DNA of 64,000 bases, from contig JBGSSF010000009.1 in the NCBI GenBank assembly GCA_041737175.1, positions 62,001 through 126,000 on the forward strand, written 5' to 3'. The translations under genes were made by a program, and so were the position numbers. Positions within the stretch are counted from its first letter, which is position 1. Each line of letters opens with the position of its first letter. This DNA is from UBA5072 sp041737175. Its GTDB lineage: Bacteria; Bacteroidota; Bacteroidia; Bacteroidales; UBA10428. Of the stretch, positions 16,818-25,001 are shown piece by piece. The notes under the pieces were generated by a model. That model was not told where the DNA came from, searched no databases, and saw only the letters and a program-made list of their open reading frames with translations.

Positions 16818-17015
16818 ATGACTCGATTATTCTTTTTAAGCAAGGAGGGGTGGTTCGAAGAGGAAATAAGCGGGAAACTGCTGCATGCCACCCAGGAGGA
16901 ACTGGTACTGTGGGCTTATGCCATGATGGAGCGGAAAAACTACAGGAATTATCTGATCACGGATAACCCAGAACGGGTACTGGTGAAAAAGGAGTCTTTT
17001 AAGCTGACGGGGTGA
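16818..17015 (+). CDS. Small orphan protein (65 aa) of the dinB-dnaE cassette
   Basis: I do not recognise this protein. It has one ATG start 4 bp after the AT repeat and no clear ribosome-binding site, which is normal here. It is rich in charged and aromatic residues (MTRLFFLSKEGWFEEEISGK, LLHATQEELVLWAYAMMER) with a predicted helix in the middle and no membrane segment. Its position between dinB and dnaE, on the same strand, suggests a cassette accessory role. That is an inference from position only. Confidence 0.55.
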   Translation: MTRLFFLSKEGWFEEEISGKLLHATQEELVLWAYAMMERKNYRNYLITDNPERVLVKKESFKLTG

Positions 17016-17040
17016 GAAAGGTTAATACGGAATCTCAAGA

Positions 17041-17127
17041 ACTTCTTTATTCTTAAATCGGCGTTCCTTGTTCGGTGTTGGCTTAAAGAAATATCGAACA
17101 AGGAACACTGAATGATGAAGTATGAAG
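17041..17127 (+). repeat. Hairpin repeat, copy B, ahead of the four-helix-bundle gene
   Basis: Arms GTTCCTTGTTCG (17063-17074) and CGAACAAGGAAC (17095-17106) are perfect 12-bp reverse complements with a 20-nt loop. The preceding TTATTCTTAAATCGG and the following AATGATGAA blocks are shared with copy C, so B and C are direct repeats around the gene. Confidence 0.85.
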
Positions 17128-17160
17128 AATTTTCAAATTAACTGATATAAATAAAGTAAA

Positions 17161-17556
17161 ATGGGTAACAACGGAGGACCGGTCAAGACCAAAAAATTCA
17201 ATCTTGAAGAAAGACTAATTGACTATTCAGTTTTGATTACAGAAATAGTTGAAACGATACCAAATACAAAGGCAGGCAATCATTTTGCTGGGCAGCTGAT
17301 TCGTTCAGGCACATCACCCGCTTTAAATTATGCAGAAGCCCAAAGTGGTGAGTCGCGCAAGGATTTTATTCATAAATTAAAAATAGTGTTGAAGGAATTG
17401 AGAGAAACTATTGTTTGCCTGAAGATTATTTGCAAAACCAATCTTTTCAAATCAAGTGAATCTATACAACATGCAATTGATGAGAGCAATGAACTCATTT
17501 CCATATTTGTAAAAAGTGTAGAAACAGCTCAATCTAATTTGCAGAAGTCACTTTGA
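17161..17556 (+). CDS. Four-helix-bundle protein (23S rRNA intervening-sequence protein family)
   Basis: The 131-residue protein matches the S23/IVP family: RLIDYSVLITEIVETIPNTK, then HFAGQLIRSGTSPALNYAEA, a strongly conserved block, then SRKDFIHKLKIVLKELRET and a last helix ending in VKSVETAQ. Family members are encoded in rRNA intervening sequences and as free-standing genes common in Bacteroidota; related bundle proteins serve as accessory factors in diversity-generating retroelements. No reverse transcriptase is present here. The gene lies between two hairpin-bearing direct repeats (B and C) within the dinB-dnaE cassette, suggesting it is an insertion or a mobile passenger. Confidence 0.88.
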   Translation: MGNNGGPVKTKKFNLEERLIDYSVLITEIVETIPNTKAGNHFAGQLIRSGTSPALNYAEAQSGESRKDFIHKLKIVLKELRETIVCLKIICKTNLFKSSESIQHAIDESNELISIFVKSVETAQSNLQKSL

Positions 17557-17565
17557 GATAGTAAT

Positions 17566-17654
17566 ACTTCTTAATTCTTAAATCGGTGTTCCTTGTTCGA
17601 TGTTTGTTTTCAAATAACACCGAACAATGAACACCCAATGATGAATAATGAAGA
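17566..17654 (+). repeat. Hairpin repeat, copy C, ahead of dnaE
   Basis: Arms at 17586-17604 and 17616-17634 match at 17 of 19 positions with an 11-nt loop. The right half (17606-17654) is nearly identical to copy A on the opposite strand; the left half matches copy B. It ends 21 bp before the dnaE start. Confidence 0.85.
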
Positions 17655-17675
17655 TTGATTATTTAAAAAGGTCCC

Positions 17676-20618
17676 ATGTATCTAAACTGCCACTCATACT
17701 ACAGCCTGCGTTTCGGCACCCTGCCGGTGGAAAAACTTGTGGCCGAAGCTGTGAAGAACGGCGTAAAGGCCATGGCCATGACGGATATCAACAACAGTAT
17801 GGGTATGATGGATTTTATCAGCGAGTGCAGACTGGCTCATGTAAAGCCCATAGCAGGCATTGAATTCAGGGATGAACAGAACCGGTTGTTGTTCATAGCC
17901 ATTGCCCGAAACAACACGGGATTCAGGGAAATAAACGACTTCCTTACCCGGCATAACCTGGAGAAGATCCCTCTTCCACCCCGGGCACCAGCTTTCGAGC
18001 ATGCCTGTGTTATCTATCCCTTCCACAGCAGCATTCCCCTGAAGCCTGCAGAAAACGAGTTTATCGGTATCAGGCCGGAAGAGATCAACAGGCTGGTCAC
18101 CTCCCGTTTCCGTTATCACCAGCAGCAACTGGTTGCCCTGCTGCCTGTCACCTTTGGCAGTGAGGAAGAATATGAACTGCACCGGCATCTTCGCGCCATC
18201 GGCAACAACACCCTGCTGAGCAAGCTTACTCCCCCCGACCTTGCTTCCCCCAAAGAACGCTTCTTGCCCCCTGATTTCATCCCGATTCTCTATTCTGATT
18301 ATCCTCAGCTCATCAGGAACGCTGAGCGACTGGCAGATGAGTGCTCCATAGCGATGGACTTTAACACGGTGAAGAACAAACGCACCTTTACAGGCAACCG
18401 TTACGACGACAGGCTGTTGCTTGAAAAACTGGCGCTCGACGGCATGGTTTACCGGTATGGCAAATCCAATCCCGAAGCCCGGAAAAGAGTGAAACATGAA
18501 CTGGAGGTAATTGATAACCTGGGCTTCTCAGCCTATTTTCTGATTACCTGGGACATCATCCGGTATTCCATGAGCCGCGGTTTTTATCATGTCGGGCGCG
18601 GCAGCGGAGCCAACAGCATTGTCGCCTATTGCCTGAAGATCACCGACGTTGATCCCATTGAACTGAACCTGTATTTCGAGCGTTTCATCAATCCCAAGCG
18701 CACTTCCCCGCCCGATTTCGACATCGACTTTTCCTGGAGGGACCGCGACGAGGTTCAGGACTACATTTTCAAACGGTATGGAAGCAAGTACACTGCCCTG
18801 CTTGGAACAGTTACTACCTTTCGCGACCGGTCCATTTTTCGCGAATTGGGCAAGGTCTATGGCCTGCCCAAGGAGGAAATCGACAGACTGTTGGATAATC
18901 CGGCCGACCGCACCCAGAAGGATGAGGTGACCGGACAGCTCTACACCATGGGTAACCGGCTGATGGATTTTCCCAACATACGCAGCATTCACGCCGGCGG
19001 CATTCTCATTTCCGAGGAGCCGCTGACATGTTATACGGCACTCGACCTGCCGCCCAAGGGTTTTCCCACCACGCAGTTTGATATGTATGTAGCTGAGGCC
19101 ATAGGATTTGAAAAGCTCGATATTCTCAGTCAGCGCGGCATCGGACACATCAATGAAAGCGTTGATATAATCCGGCAAAACCGGGGTATCAGGGTTGATG
19201 TGCACAGAGTAAGCGAATTCAAAAGAGATCCGAAGGTAAATGACCGGCTTTACGGGGGCGAAGCCATCGGGTGTTTTTATATCGAGAGCCCGGCCATGAG
19301 GGGCTTGCTTAAAAAGCTGAAATGCAACAACTACCTGACCCTTGTGGCAGCCAGCTCCATTATCCGTCCCGGAGTGGCCAAATCAGGTATGATGCGGGAA
19401 TACATCAAAAGATTCCATGATCCGGAAGGCTTCAGTTACCTGCACCCGATCATGGAAGAACAGCTCAGGGAAACATTCGGCGTAATGGTTTACCAGGAAG
19501 ATGTAATTAAGATCTGTCATCATTTTGCCGGACTCGACCTGGCTGATGCCGATATACTGCGCAGGGCCATGGCCGGCAGATTCCGTTCGAAAGGCGAGTT
19601 TGAGCGTATCAGGGAACGCTTCTTCAGCAATTGCAAGGAAAAGGGGCATCCCGAAGAAATCACCGCCGAAGTATGGCGACAGGTAGCCTCGTTTGCCGGG
19701 TATGCCTTTTCAAAAGCCCATTCTGCCTCCTATGCCGTGGAAAGTTACCAGAGTCTCTACCTGAAAACCTATTATCCCCGGGAATTCATGGTCGCCGTGA
19801 TAAACAATTTCGGGGGATTTTACCGCACCTGGGTGTATTTTAACGAAGCCAAACGGTCGGGGGCTTCCATCCGGTTGCCCTGTGTCAACAAAAGCGTTTA
19901 TAAGACCTGTATTTACGGCAACGATGTTTATGTCGGCCTGGTGCATATTGCCAACCTCGAGTCGAAAGTGGCAGAAATCCTTGTCGCGGAACGCGAGCGC
20001 AACGGTGAATACCCGAGCCTTGAGGATTTTATTAACCGTGTGCCCGCTGGTATTGAGCAATTGGTGATTCTCATCCGCCTGGATGCATTCCGTTTCACGG
20101 GCAAAACAAAAAAGCAGCTGTTGTGGGAAGCCCACCTGATGCTGGGCAAAAGCAGCCGTGAAAATGATCTGCCCCGGTTGTTCAGCGAAAAACCGAGGGA
20201 ATTCATGCTGCCCCAGTTGGAGCAAACCCGGCTCGAGGACGCTTATGATGAAATTGAACTCCTCGGTTTCCCCGTGACCCTCAGTAGTTTCGAACTACTG
20301 GAAACCAATTTCCGTGGGGATATTCGTTCTTCCGACCTGATCCATTACGTGGGTAAAAAGATCCGGATGCTCGGCAACCTGGTTACCATCAAGTATGTAC
20401 ATACTGTAAAAGGCGAATGGATGCACTTCGGCTGCTTCCTCGATCAACAGGGGGAATTCTTTGATACCGTGAATTTCCCCAATTCGCTGAAAAATTACCC
20501 GTTCAGGGGATATGGCATTTACCTTGTGCTGGGCGTTGTGACGGAAGAATTCGGATTTCCGAGTATTACAGTGGAGAAGATGGCGAAACTGCCGTTCAGG
20601 AAAGATCCGAGATATTAA
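17676..20618 (+). CDS. dnaE2: C-family DNA polymerase III alpha subunit, DnaE2/ImuC-like
   Basis: The 980-residue protein is shorter than replicative DnaE (about 1160). It has the PHP domain (residues 1 to about 200), the palm with the catalytic PDFDIDFSW near residue 347 preceded by GRGSGANSIVAYCLKITDVD, fingers (SIHAGGILIS, QFDMYVAEAIGFEKLDILSQ), and a C-terminal OB fold (IRMLGNLVTIKYVHT, GEWMHFGCFLDQQGEFF). PHP metal ligands are changed: the N-terminal HxH is NCH (residues 4-6) and TDH is TDI (36-38), so a PHP exonuclease is unlikely. Its company (S24 repressor, dinB) points to an error-prone repair polymerase rather than the replicase. Confidence 0.9.
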   Translation: MYLNCHSYYSLRFGTLPVEKLVAEAVKNGVKAMAMTDINNSMGMMDFISECRLAHVKPIAGIEFRDEQNRLLFIAIARNNTGFREINDFLTRHNLEKIPLPPRAPAFEHACVIYPFHSSIPLKPAENEFIGIRPEEINRLVTSRFRYHQQQLVALLPVTFGSEEEYELHRHLRAIGNNTLLSKLTPPDLASPKERFLPPDFIPILYSDYPQLIRNAERLADECSIAMDFNTVKNKRTFTGNRYDDRLLLEKLALDGMVYRYGKSNPEARKRVKHELEVIDNLGFSAYFLITWDIIRYSMSRGFYHVGRGSGANSIVAYCLKITDVDPIELNLYFERFINPKRTSPPDFDIDFSWRDRDEVQDYIFKRYGSKYTALLGTVTTFRDRSIFRELGKVYGLPKEEIDRLLDNPADRTQKDEVTGQLYTMGNRLMDFPNIRSIHAGGILISEEPLTCYTALDLPPKGFPTTQFDMYVAEAIGFEKLDILSQRGIGHINESVDIIRQNRGIRVDVHRVSEFKRDPKVNDRLYGGEAIGCFYIESPAMRGLLKKLKCNNYLTLVAASSIIRPGVAKSGMMREYIKRFHDPEGFSYLHPIMEEQLRETFGVMVYQEDVIKICHHFAGLDLADADILRRAMAGRFRSKGEFERIRERFFSNCKEKGHPEEITAEVWRQVASFAGYAFSKAHSASYAVESYQSLYLKTYYPREFMVAVINNFGGFYRTWVYFNEAKRSGASIRLPCVNKSVYKTCIYGNDVYVGLVHIANLESKVAEILVAERERNGEYPSLEDFINRVPAGIEQLVILIRLDAFRFTGKTKKQLLWEAHLMLGKSSRENDLPRLFSEKPREFMLPQLEQTRLEDAYDEIELLGFPVTLSSFELLETNFRGDIRSSDLIHYVGKKIRMLGNLVTIKYVHTVKGEWMHFGCFLDQQGEFFDTVNFPNSLKNYPFRGYGIYLVLGVVTEEFGFPSITVEKMAKLPFRKDPRY

Positions 20619-20632
20619 GTAGAAGAAGGCCT

Positions 20633-20672
20633 GGAGACCTGGAGACAAGGAGACAAGGAGACAAGGAGAAAC
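20633..20672. repeat. 8-bp purine-rich tandem repeat after dnaE
   Basis: Five units of GGAGACAA type (GGAGACCT, three GGAGACAA, GGAGAAAC) starting 14 bp past the dnaE stop. The same 8-bp unit recurs in the larger array at 33717-33836. Confidence 0.9.
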
Positions 20673-20693
20673 ATATAAAATGTTTTTACGTAC

Positions 20694-21455
20694 ATGATGA
20701 AAATTCCGGTCATGAAAAAAACAGCAACTTTATTTTCCGCACTTATATGTATAAGCGTTGGTGCGCAACAATACGAAATCCCCTCTCCATCACCCCGGGA
20801 ACAACAGGTAAAACATACCCTGTTTACGGTTTCGTACAATGAAAACTACGAACTGCCTTCCTGGGCTGCCTGGCAGATCACACCCGAACAGGCAGGAGCA
20901 ACAGGGACCTTTAAGGAAAAATATGCAGAAGATCCGAAAGTGACCACCGGCACAGCATCCAACAAGGATTACAAAGATGCCGGGTTTATTATCGGACAGC
21001 TGGTACCTCCCGAGGATATGTACACTTCCCCGCCCGCTTTGGAAGAAACTTTCCTGATGTCAAACACTGTTCCGCAGAAACCTGCCTTCAATAAATATGT
21101 CTGGAAAGCCATTGAAAAACTCATCCGGGAATGGGCAAAAGAGGGCAACACGCTCTACATAGCAGCCGGACCGGTACTGGCCGATGCCCCGTTCGGCACC
21201 TTTGGACCCAACAAAGTCAGTATACCCACCCGGTATTACAAGGTTGTTCTTGATGTGAACGGTGAGAGAGCTGTAGGATTCATCATCCGTAACAATGTTG
21301 CCAGCGGGGCTCCGAAAACCTTCGCCCTGTCGGTTGACGAAGTGGAAAAAATCACGGGCATCGATTTCTTTCCTCAGCTTCCGGATGAAATGGAACAACA
21401 GGTTGAAAGCAGCAAGGATTTTACGAAATGGAATTTCAAGGCTCTTGAGCAATAG
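20694..21455 (+). CDS. DNA/RNA non-specific endonuclease homolog, probably inactive
   Basis: The 253-residue protein has a signal peptide (MKKTATLFSALICISVGAQQ; the start may be the ATG at 20712) and the fold pattern of the NucA/Serratia nuclease family: SNKDYKDAGF, PPEDM, LMSNTVPQ with FNKYVWKAIEKLIR, then TLYIAAGPVL. Active members have DRGH before the PxxDM block. Here the aligned residues are IIGQ (99-102), so the general-base His and flanking Asp and Arg are missing while the Asn of the SN-P-Q block is kept. It is probably a periplasmic or secreted binding protein or dead enzyme. Confidence 0.75.
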   Translation: MMKIPVMKKTATLFSALICISVGAQQYEIPSPSPREQQVKHTLFTVSYNENYELPSWAAWQITPEQAGATGTFKEKYAEDPKVTTGTASNKDYKDAGFIIGQLVPPEDMYTSPPALEETFLMSNTVPQKPAFNKYVWKAIEKLIREWAKEGNTLYIAAGPVLADAPFGTFGPNKVSIPTRYYKVVLDVNGERAVGFIIRNNVASGAPKTFALSVDEVEKITGIDFFPQLPDEMEQQVESSKDFTKWNFKALEQ

Positions 21456-21457
21456 CC

Positions 21458-23425
21458 TTATTTACAGATCAATGTGGTAAAACTTGCAGGATGTAGCGTA
21501 AAGCTGGCTGTTCCGCCAATAACACTTATTTCTCCTGATTTTTCCATTCCTTTGACCTGATCGGTCACATAAACCTCTATCGTGGTAATATCTGCAGGCA
21601 GCCCCTTTAATACAGCCTGACAAAGGGCGCCGTTATTCACCAGGTGCACAGCATATTCACCCCTGGCAATATTCCCAAATGCAGCGCAGTTGACATTTTC
21701 CTTATTGCAGGATAGAGGTATGGCAAATGCACCTTCCGGAGTGGAAGCCAGTTGTTTCAGATTCCAGAACCGTTGTGTCGGCCGCAGTGGCCCTTCGGTC
21801 TGGTATATGCCGTCACCGGCCAGCACCGAATAATCGGAAGTCAGCTGCCATTGCAGTATCGAAAGAGGCTGGCAAAAATAGCACAAGCGGGTATAGAGAT
21901 TGATCTCATATAAAGCAAAAGACTGTTCATAAAAGATTTCAGGATAGGTCCATGCTGCGGCATCGGTGCTTCCTTCGGCAATGATCAGCGGCAGGTTTAG
22001 CTCCCTGGCTGCGTCAGCCCACTTCTTCAGGGTTGCATCGTCGCAACCCCGCCACGAATGGAAGGAAACAGCGCCGATATATTTATGTGTCCCCGGATCG
22101 TGCATGGCCGGCAGGATAAAATCAAGAGTTGTGGCATCTGAATTGTCTCCCAGCATCATTTTTGTTGCGATTCCTCGCGAGGCAAAGTGTTCACCCAGTC
22201 CCTTTATAAACGCAGCATGTTCTTTGCCGGTATGCCTTACGTTTATACCCAGATCCGACTCATTGAAAGAAAACAGGAGCGGTTCAACGCCATAATTCTG
22301 TTTCAGGTAAACCAGGTAATCGGCAATGGACTTGAATATTTTCTCCATTTTGGTGCTGTTGAGCTGATAGCCGTAAATTCCCCTGGAGCGGTTCCTGAAA
22401 GCGTCATCGGGATCCCCCAGAATAGCCCAGTTTGGCGCTGACCAGTCGCTTATGATCAGCGGAATACCCTTTCTGGTCAGTTCCCGGGCGATTTCCATTG
22501 ATTCACGAACATGCTGGTGAAGATTTCCGGATCCTGCAGCTTCAAGAGGATTAATATTTTCGTTGGGATGCCAAAGTTGCCATGGCATTTCAACCCTTCC
22601 CCAGGCCACCCGCATATTATCGATACAGTACCGGATTACCTGCGGATCGGCTTTGGGATTCTGAAGCCTGAAATTGCCCCCCAATCCTTCAAACCTGGCC
22701 CCGGGTTTTTTTGTGTCCAGTACGATTTCAACAGGAGCATTGTCAATTGATCCGCCGGCTTTGATGGTAATGGTTTTTCTGGTCTGCTGTCCTTTTGCTA
22801 TTTTCCTGCCGGTTAAGGCAATATAAAGCCTGGTACCTGCAATACCGGGTTCCTTTCTCACATATACCACAGCGTCAGCATTAAACTGCAATTCGAGTTT
22901 TCTCAGGGGTGATTCAGCGATCAGTCCTTTTGACCTGACTTTAATGGGTTTATAATAGGTATCCCCGGTAATTCCGGTCAGGTTGATTTTTGACCGTCCG
23001 GCGGGAGATGCATTTAAAAAGTGAAGCATGCCGTTGGCATAATACTTGCCGGGCAGCTCCACGCAAAAGAATACACCCTCCACAAGGGTATCTTTGGTTG
23101 CTTTGACATCAATGGTAACAACCACGCTACCCCTGCCGTTCTCCAGCACCACTTCGGAAAACTGTATTCCGGCGATGCCTGTTTGGATGGTTTGTGTCTC
23201 GCCCTCACGATCGTAGCGGGGACGTTGTCTTTCCTTGCCGGTTGCAGTATGGCTGTGCCAGTCCTCTCCCACTAAACTGAGACTGGTTTCAAACTCCATC
23301 AGTTGTCCGTCAACCCTTATGCCAATCAGGTTACCCCAGGCCATGACCTCAGACTGGGCCGATAAGTTGCCTGTTGATGCCAGGACAGCAATCAGTAACC
23401 GGAACAGCGAATGGATACTTTTCAT
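21458..23425 (-). CDS. GH30-like secreted glycoside hydrolase
   Basis: About 655 residues with a signal peptide from the ATG at 23425 (MKSIHSLFRLLIAVLAST, ending SAQ). An N-terminal beta-rich region (residues about 25-240) precedes a (beta/alpha)8 barrel starting at FEGLGGNFRLQNP. Candidate catalytic residues are Glu of FSFNESDLG (acid/base, after strand 4) and Glu of LIIAEGSTD (nucleophile, after strand 7), the clan A arrangement. The C-terminal beta-sandwich ends SFTLHPASFTTLICK, as in GH30. Substrate is not readable; no polysaccharide-utilisation genes (SusC/D) are nearby. Confidence 0.72.
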   Translation of the reverse strand: MKSIHSLFRLLIAVLASTGNLSAQSEVMAWGNLIGIRVDGQLMEFETSLSLVGEDWHSHTATGKERQRPRYDREGETQTIQTGIAGIQFSEVVLENGRGSVVVTIDVKATKDTLVEGVFFCVELPGKYYANGMLHFLNASPAGRSKINLTGITGDTYYKPIKVRSKGLIAESPLRKLELQFNADAVVYVRKEPGIAGTRLYIALTGRKIAKGQQTRKTITIKAGGSIDNAPVEIVLDTKKPGARFEGLGGNFRLQNPKADPQVIRYCIDNMRVAWGRVEMPWQLWHPNENINPLEAAGSGNLHQHVRESMEIARELTRKGIPLIISDWSAPNWAILGDPDDAFRNRSRGIYGYQLNSTKMEKIFKSIADYLVYLKQNYGVEPLLFSFNESDLGINVRHTGKEHAAFIKGLGEHFASRGIATKMMLGDNSDATTLDFILPAMHDPGTHKYIGAVSFHSWRGCDDATLKKWADAARELNLPLIIAEGSTDAAAWTYPEIFYEQSFALYEINLYTRLCYFCQPLSILQWQLTSDYSVLAGDGIYQTEGPLRPTQRFWNLKQLASTPEGAFAIPLSCNKENVNCAAFGNIARGEYAVHLVNNGALCQAVLKGLPADITTIEVYVTDQVKGMEKSGEISVIGGTASFTLHPASFTTLICK

Positions 23426-23445
23426 TACATTATAAATCAATAAGT

Positions 23446-24003
23446 TTACTTCCAACTAAAGTATATTTCCGTAGCGGTGTCCCCTTTTGCCATGGATCGC
23501 TTGATTTCGTATTGCGGTTCGCGACAATTGGCCAGTTCCAGAGCTTTCCTTATCCATCCTGCAATACGATATTCAATGGCCTCATCAATTTCATCAAAAC
23601 GAAGGATCCGAAGGATAGCATCATTGGGTCCGGTAATGGATGCTTCTATTTCACTGGGTTCATAAAAAGTGGTAAATATTTTGGATGCACGCTGCAGTAG
23701 AAACTGCGGTGAAGCAATCAGTAAAAAAACCTTATAAAATCCTTTCAGACCGATTTCAGCGCTCCAGCTCCCCAACTGGTCGCCTCCGGTTTTGATATCA
23801 TTGTTGTAACAGATCTGCATGATTCTGCCAACCGGGATAGAATAACCTTCTTTGTAAGGATACCAGGAGGTTGCATCAAGGGTTGAGGAATACAGTTTTT
23901 TTGATTCCGGCGTAAGTGCATCGAGCCATTTATTGTAAAAATCGGGGAAGTTGACTTTGACAAAATCCCGTGTGGTTCTGAGTGCTGTTCCTTTGACTTG
24001 CAT
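23446..24003 (-). CDS. Uncharacterised protein, possibly V4R/DUF2378-like
   Basis: A soluble 185-residue protein with no signal peptide. The order of features (MQVKGTALRTTRDFV at the start, a central WYPYKEGYSIPVGRIMQIC, IASPQFLLQRASKIFTTFYEP, and a final beta-rich TATEIYFSW) is faintly like the sensory folds of DUF2378 and haem-NO-binding/V4R proteins. I cannot assign it. It lies 8 bp after sucD on the same strand. Confidence 0.5.
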   Translation of the reverse strand: MQVKGTALRTTRDFVKVNFPDFYNKWLDALTPESKKLYSSTLDATSWYPYKEGYSIPVGRIMQICYNNDIKTGGDQLGSWSAEIGLKGFYKVFLLIASPQFLLQRASKIFTTFYEPSEIEASITGPNDAILRILRFDEIDEAIEYRIAGWIRKALELANCREPQYEIKRSMAKGDTATEIYFSWK

Positions 24004-24011
24004 TATAGTAT

Positions 24012-24881
24012 TTATTTAAAAGCTTTCACCATGGTTGCAGCAATATTTGCAGGTGATTCCACAACGAAAATCCCGCATTCCTGCATGATCTTCATTTTGG
24101 CTGCCGCTGTGTCTTCAGTCCCTCCGATAATGGCCCCCGCATGTCCCATTCTTCTCCCTTTTGGTGCCGTTTGACCAGCAATAAATCCCACAACCGGTTT
24201 TGAGCTATTATCCTTAATCCACCTGGCAGCGTCAGATTCCATACTGCCCCCTATTTCCCCGATCATGATAATTCCTTCGGTCTCAGGATCATTCATAAAC
24301 AATTGAATGGCTTCGAGTGTAGTGGTTCCGATGATGGGATCACCCCCAATACCTATGCAGGTGGATTGCCCTAAACCTGCTTTGGTTACCTGGTCAACTG
24401 CTTCATAGGTTAAGGTACCGGATCGGGAAATAATTCCGATATGACCCTTATGATGGATAAAACCAGGCATAATGCCCACTTTGGCCTCGCCAGGGGTAAT
24501 GATGCCCGGACAATTCGGGCCGATCAGCCGGGTTTCAGTGCCGCTTACATACTGTTTCACCTTTACCATATCGAGGGTGGGAATGCCTTCGGTAATGCAA
24601 ACCACAACCCTTATTCCCGCTTCGGCGGCCTCCATAATGGCATCGGCCGCAAAGGCAGCAGGAACGAATATTACAGAAGTATCTGCGCCGGCTGCCTTTA
24701 CTGCTTCCTGAACCGTATTAAAAACCGGTCTGCCGAGATGATTCTGCCCCCCCTTTCCGGGAGTAATGCCTCCGACAACCTGCGTTCCGTATTCTATCAT
24801 CTGTTGTGCATGGAAAGTCCCCTCACTGCCTGTGAATCCCTGCACAATAACGCGCGAATTCCTGTTTACCAATATGCTCAT
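24012..24881 (-). CDS. sucD: Succinyl-CoA ligase (ADP/GDP-forming) alpha subunit
   Basis: Converts succinyl-CoA to succinate with substrate-level phosphorylation. From the ATG at 24881 (MSILVNRNSRVIVQGFTGSE) the length is 290 residues, standard for SucD; an upstream ATG would add seven residues and is less likely. CoA-binding sequence GFTGSEGTFH, GPNCPGIITPGEAKVGIMPG, and GHAGAIIGGTEDTA with the phosphorylated His are intact. The beta subunit gene sucC is not adjacent, as in some other Bacteroidota. Confidence 0.95.
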   Translation of the reverse strand: MSILVNRNSRVIVQGFTGSEGTFHAQQMIEYGTQVVGGITPGKGGQNHLGRPVFNTVQEAVKAAGADTSVIFVPAAFAADAIMEAAEAGIRVVVCITEGIPTLDMVKVKQYVSGTETRLIGPNCPGIITPGEAKVGIMPGFIHHKGHIGIISRSGTLTYEAVDQVTKAGLGQSTCIGIGGDPIIGTTTLEAIQLFMNDPETEGIIMIGEIGGSMESDAARWIKDNSSKPVVGFIAGQTAPKGRRMGHAGAIIGGTEDTAAAKMKIMQECGIFVVESPANIAATMVKAFK

Positions 24882-24966
24882 TTTATCTGAATAACTTACC
24901 ATTCAAAAATAGCATAAAAAACCATTTATTCAGAAGAGGTTTTAACATTCTTATTCGTATTCGATT

Positions 24967-24974
24967 TACCTTTG
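24967..24974 (+). promoter_or_regulatory. -7 element of mnmE
   Basis: TACCTTTG matches TAnnTTTG fully, 27 bp before the mnmE ATG. No strong -33 TTTG is visible at the right distance. Confidence 0.4.
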
Positions 24975-25001
24975 CCCCGAAGCCATTGAAAACCGATTGC
25001 C

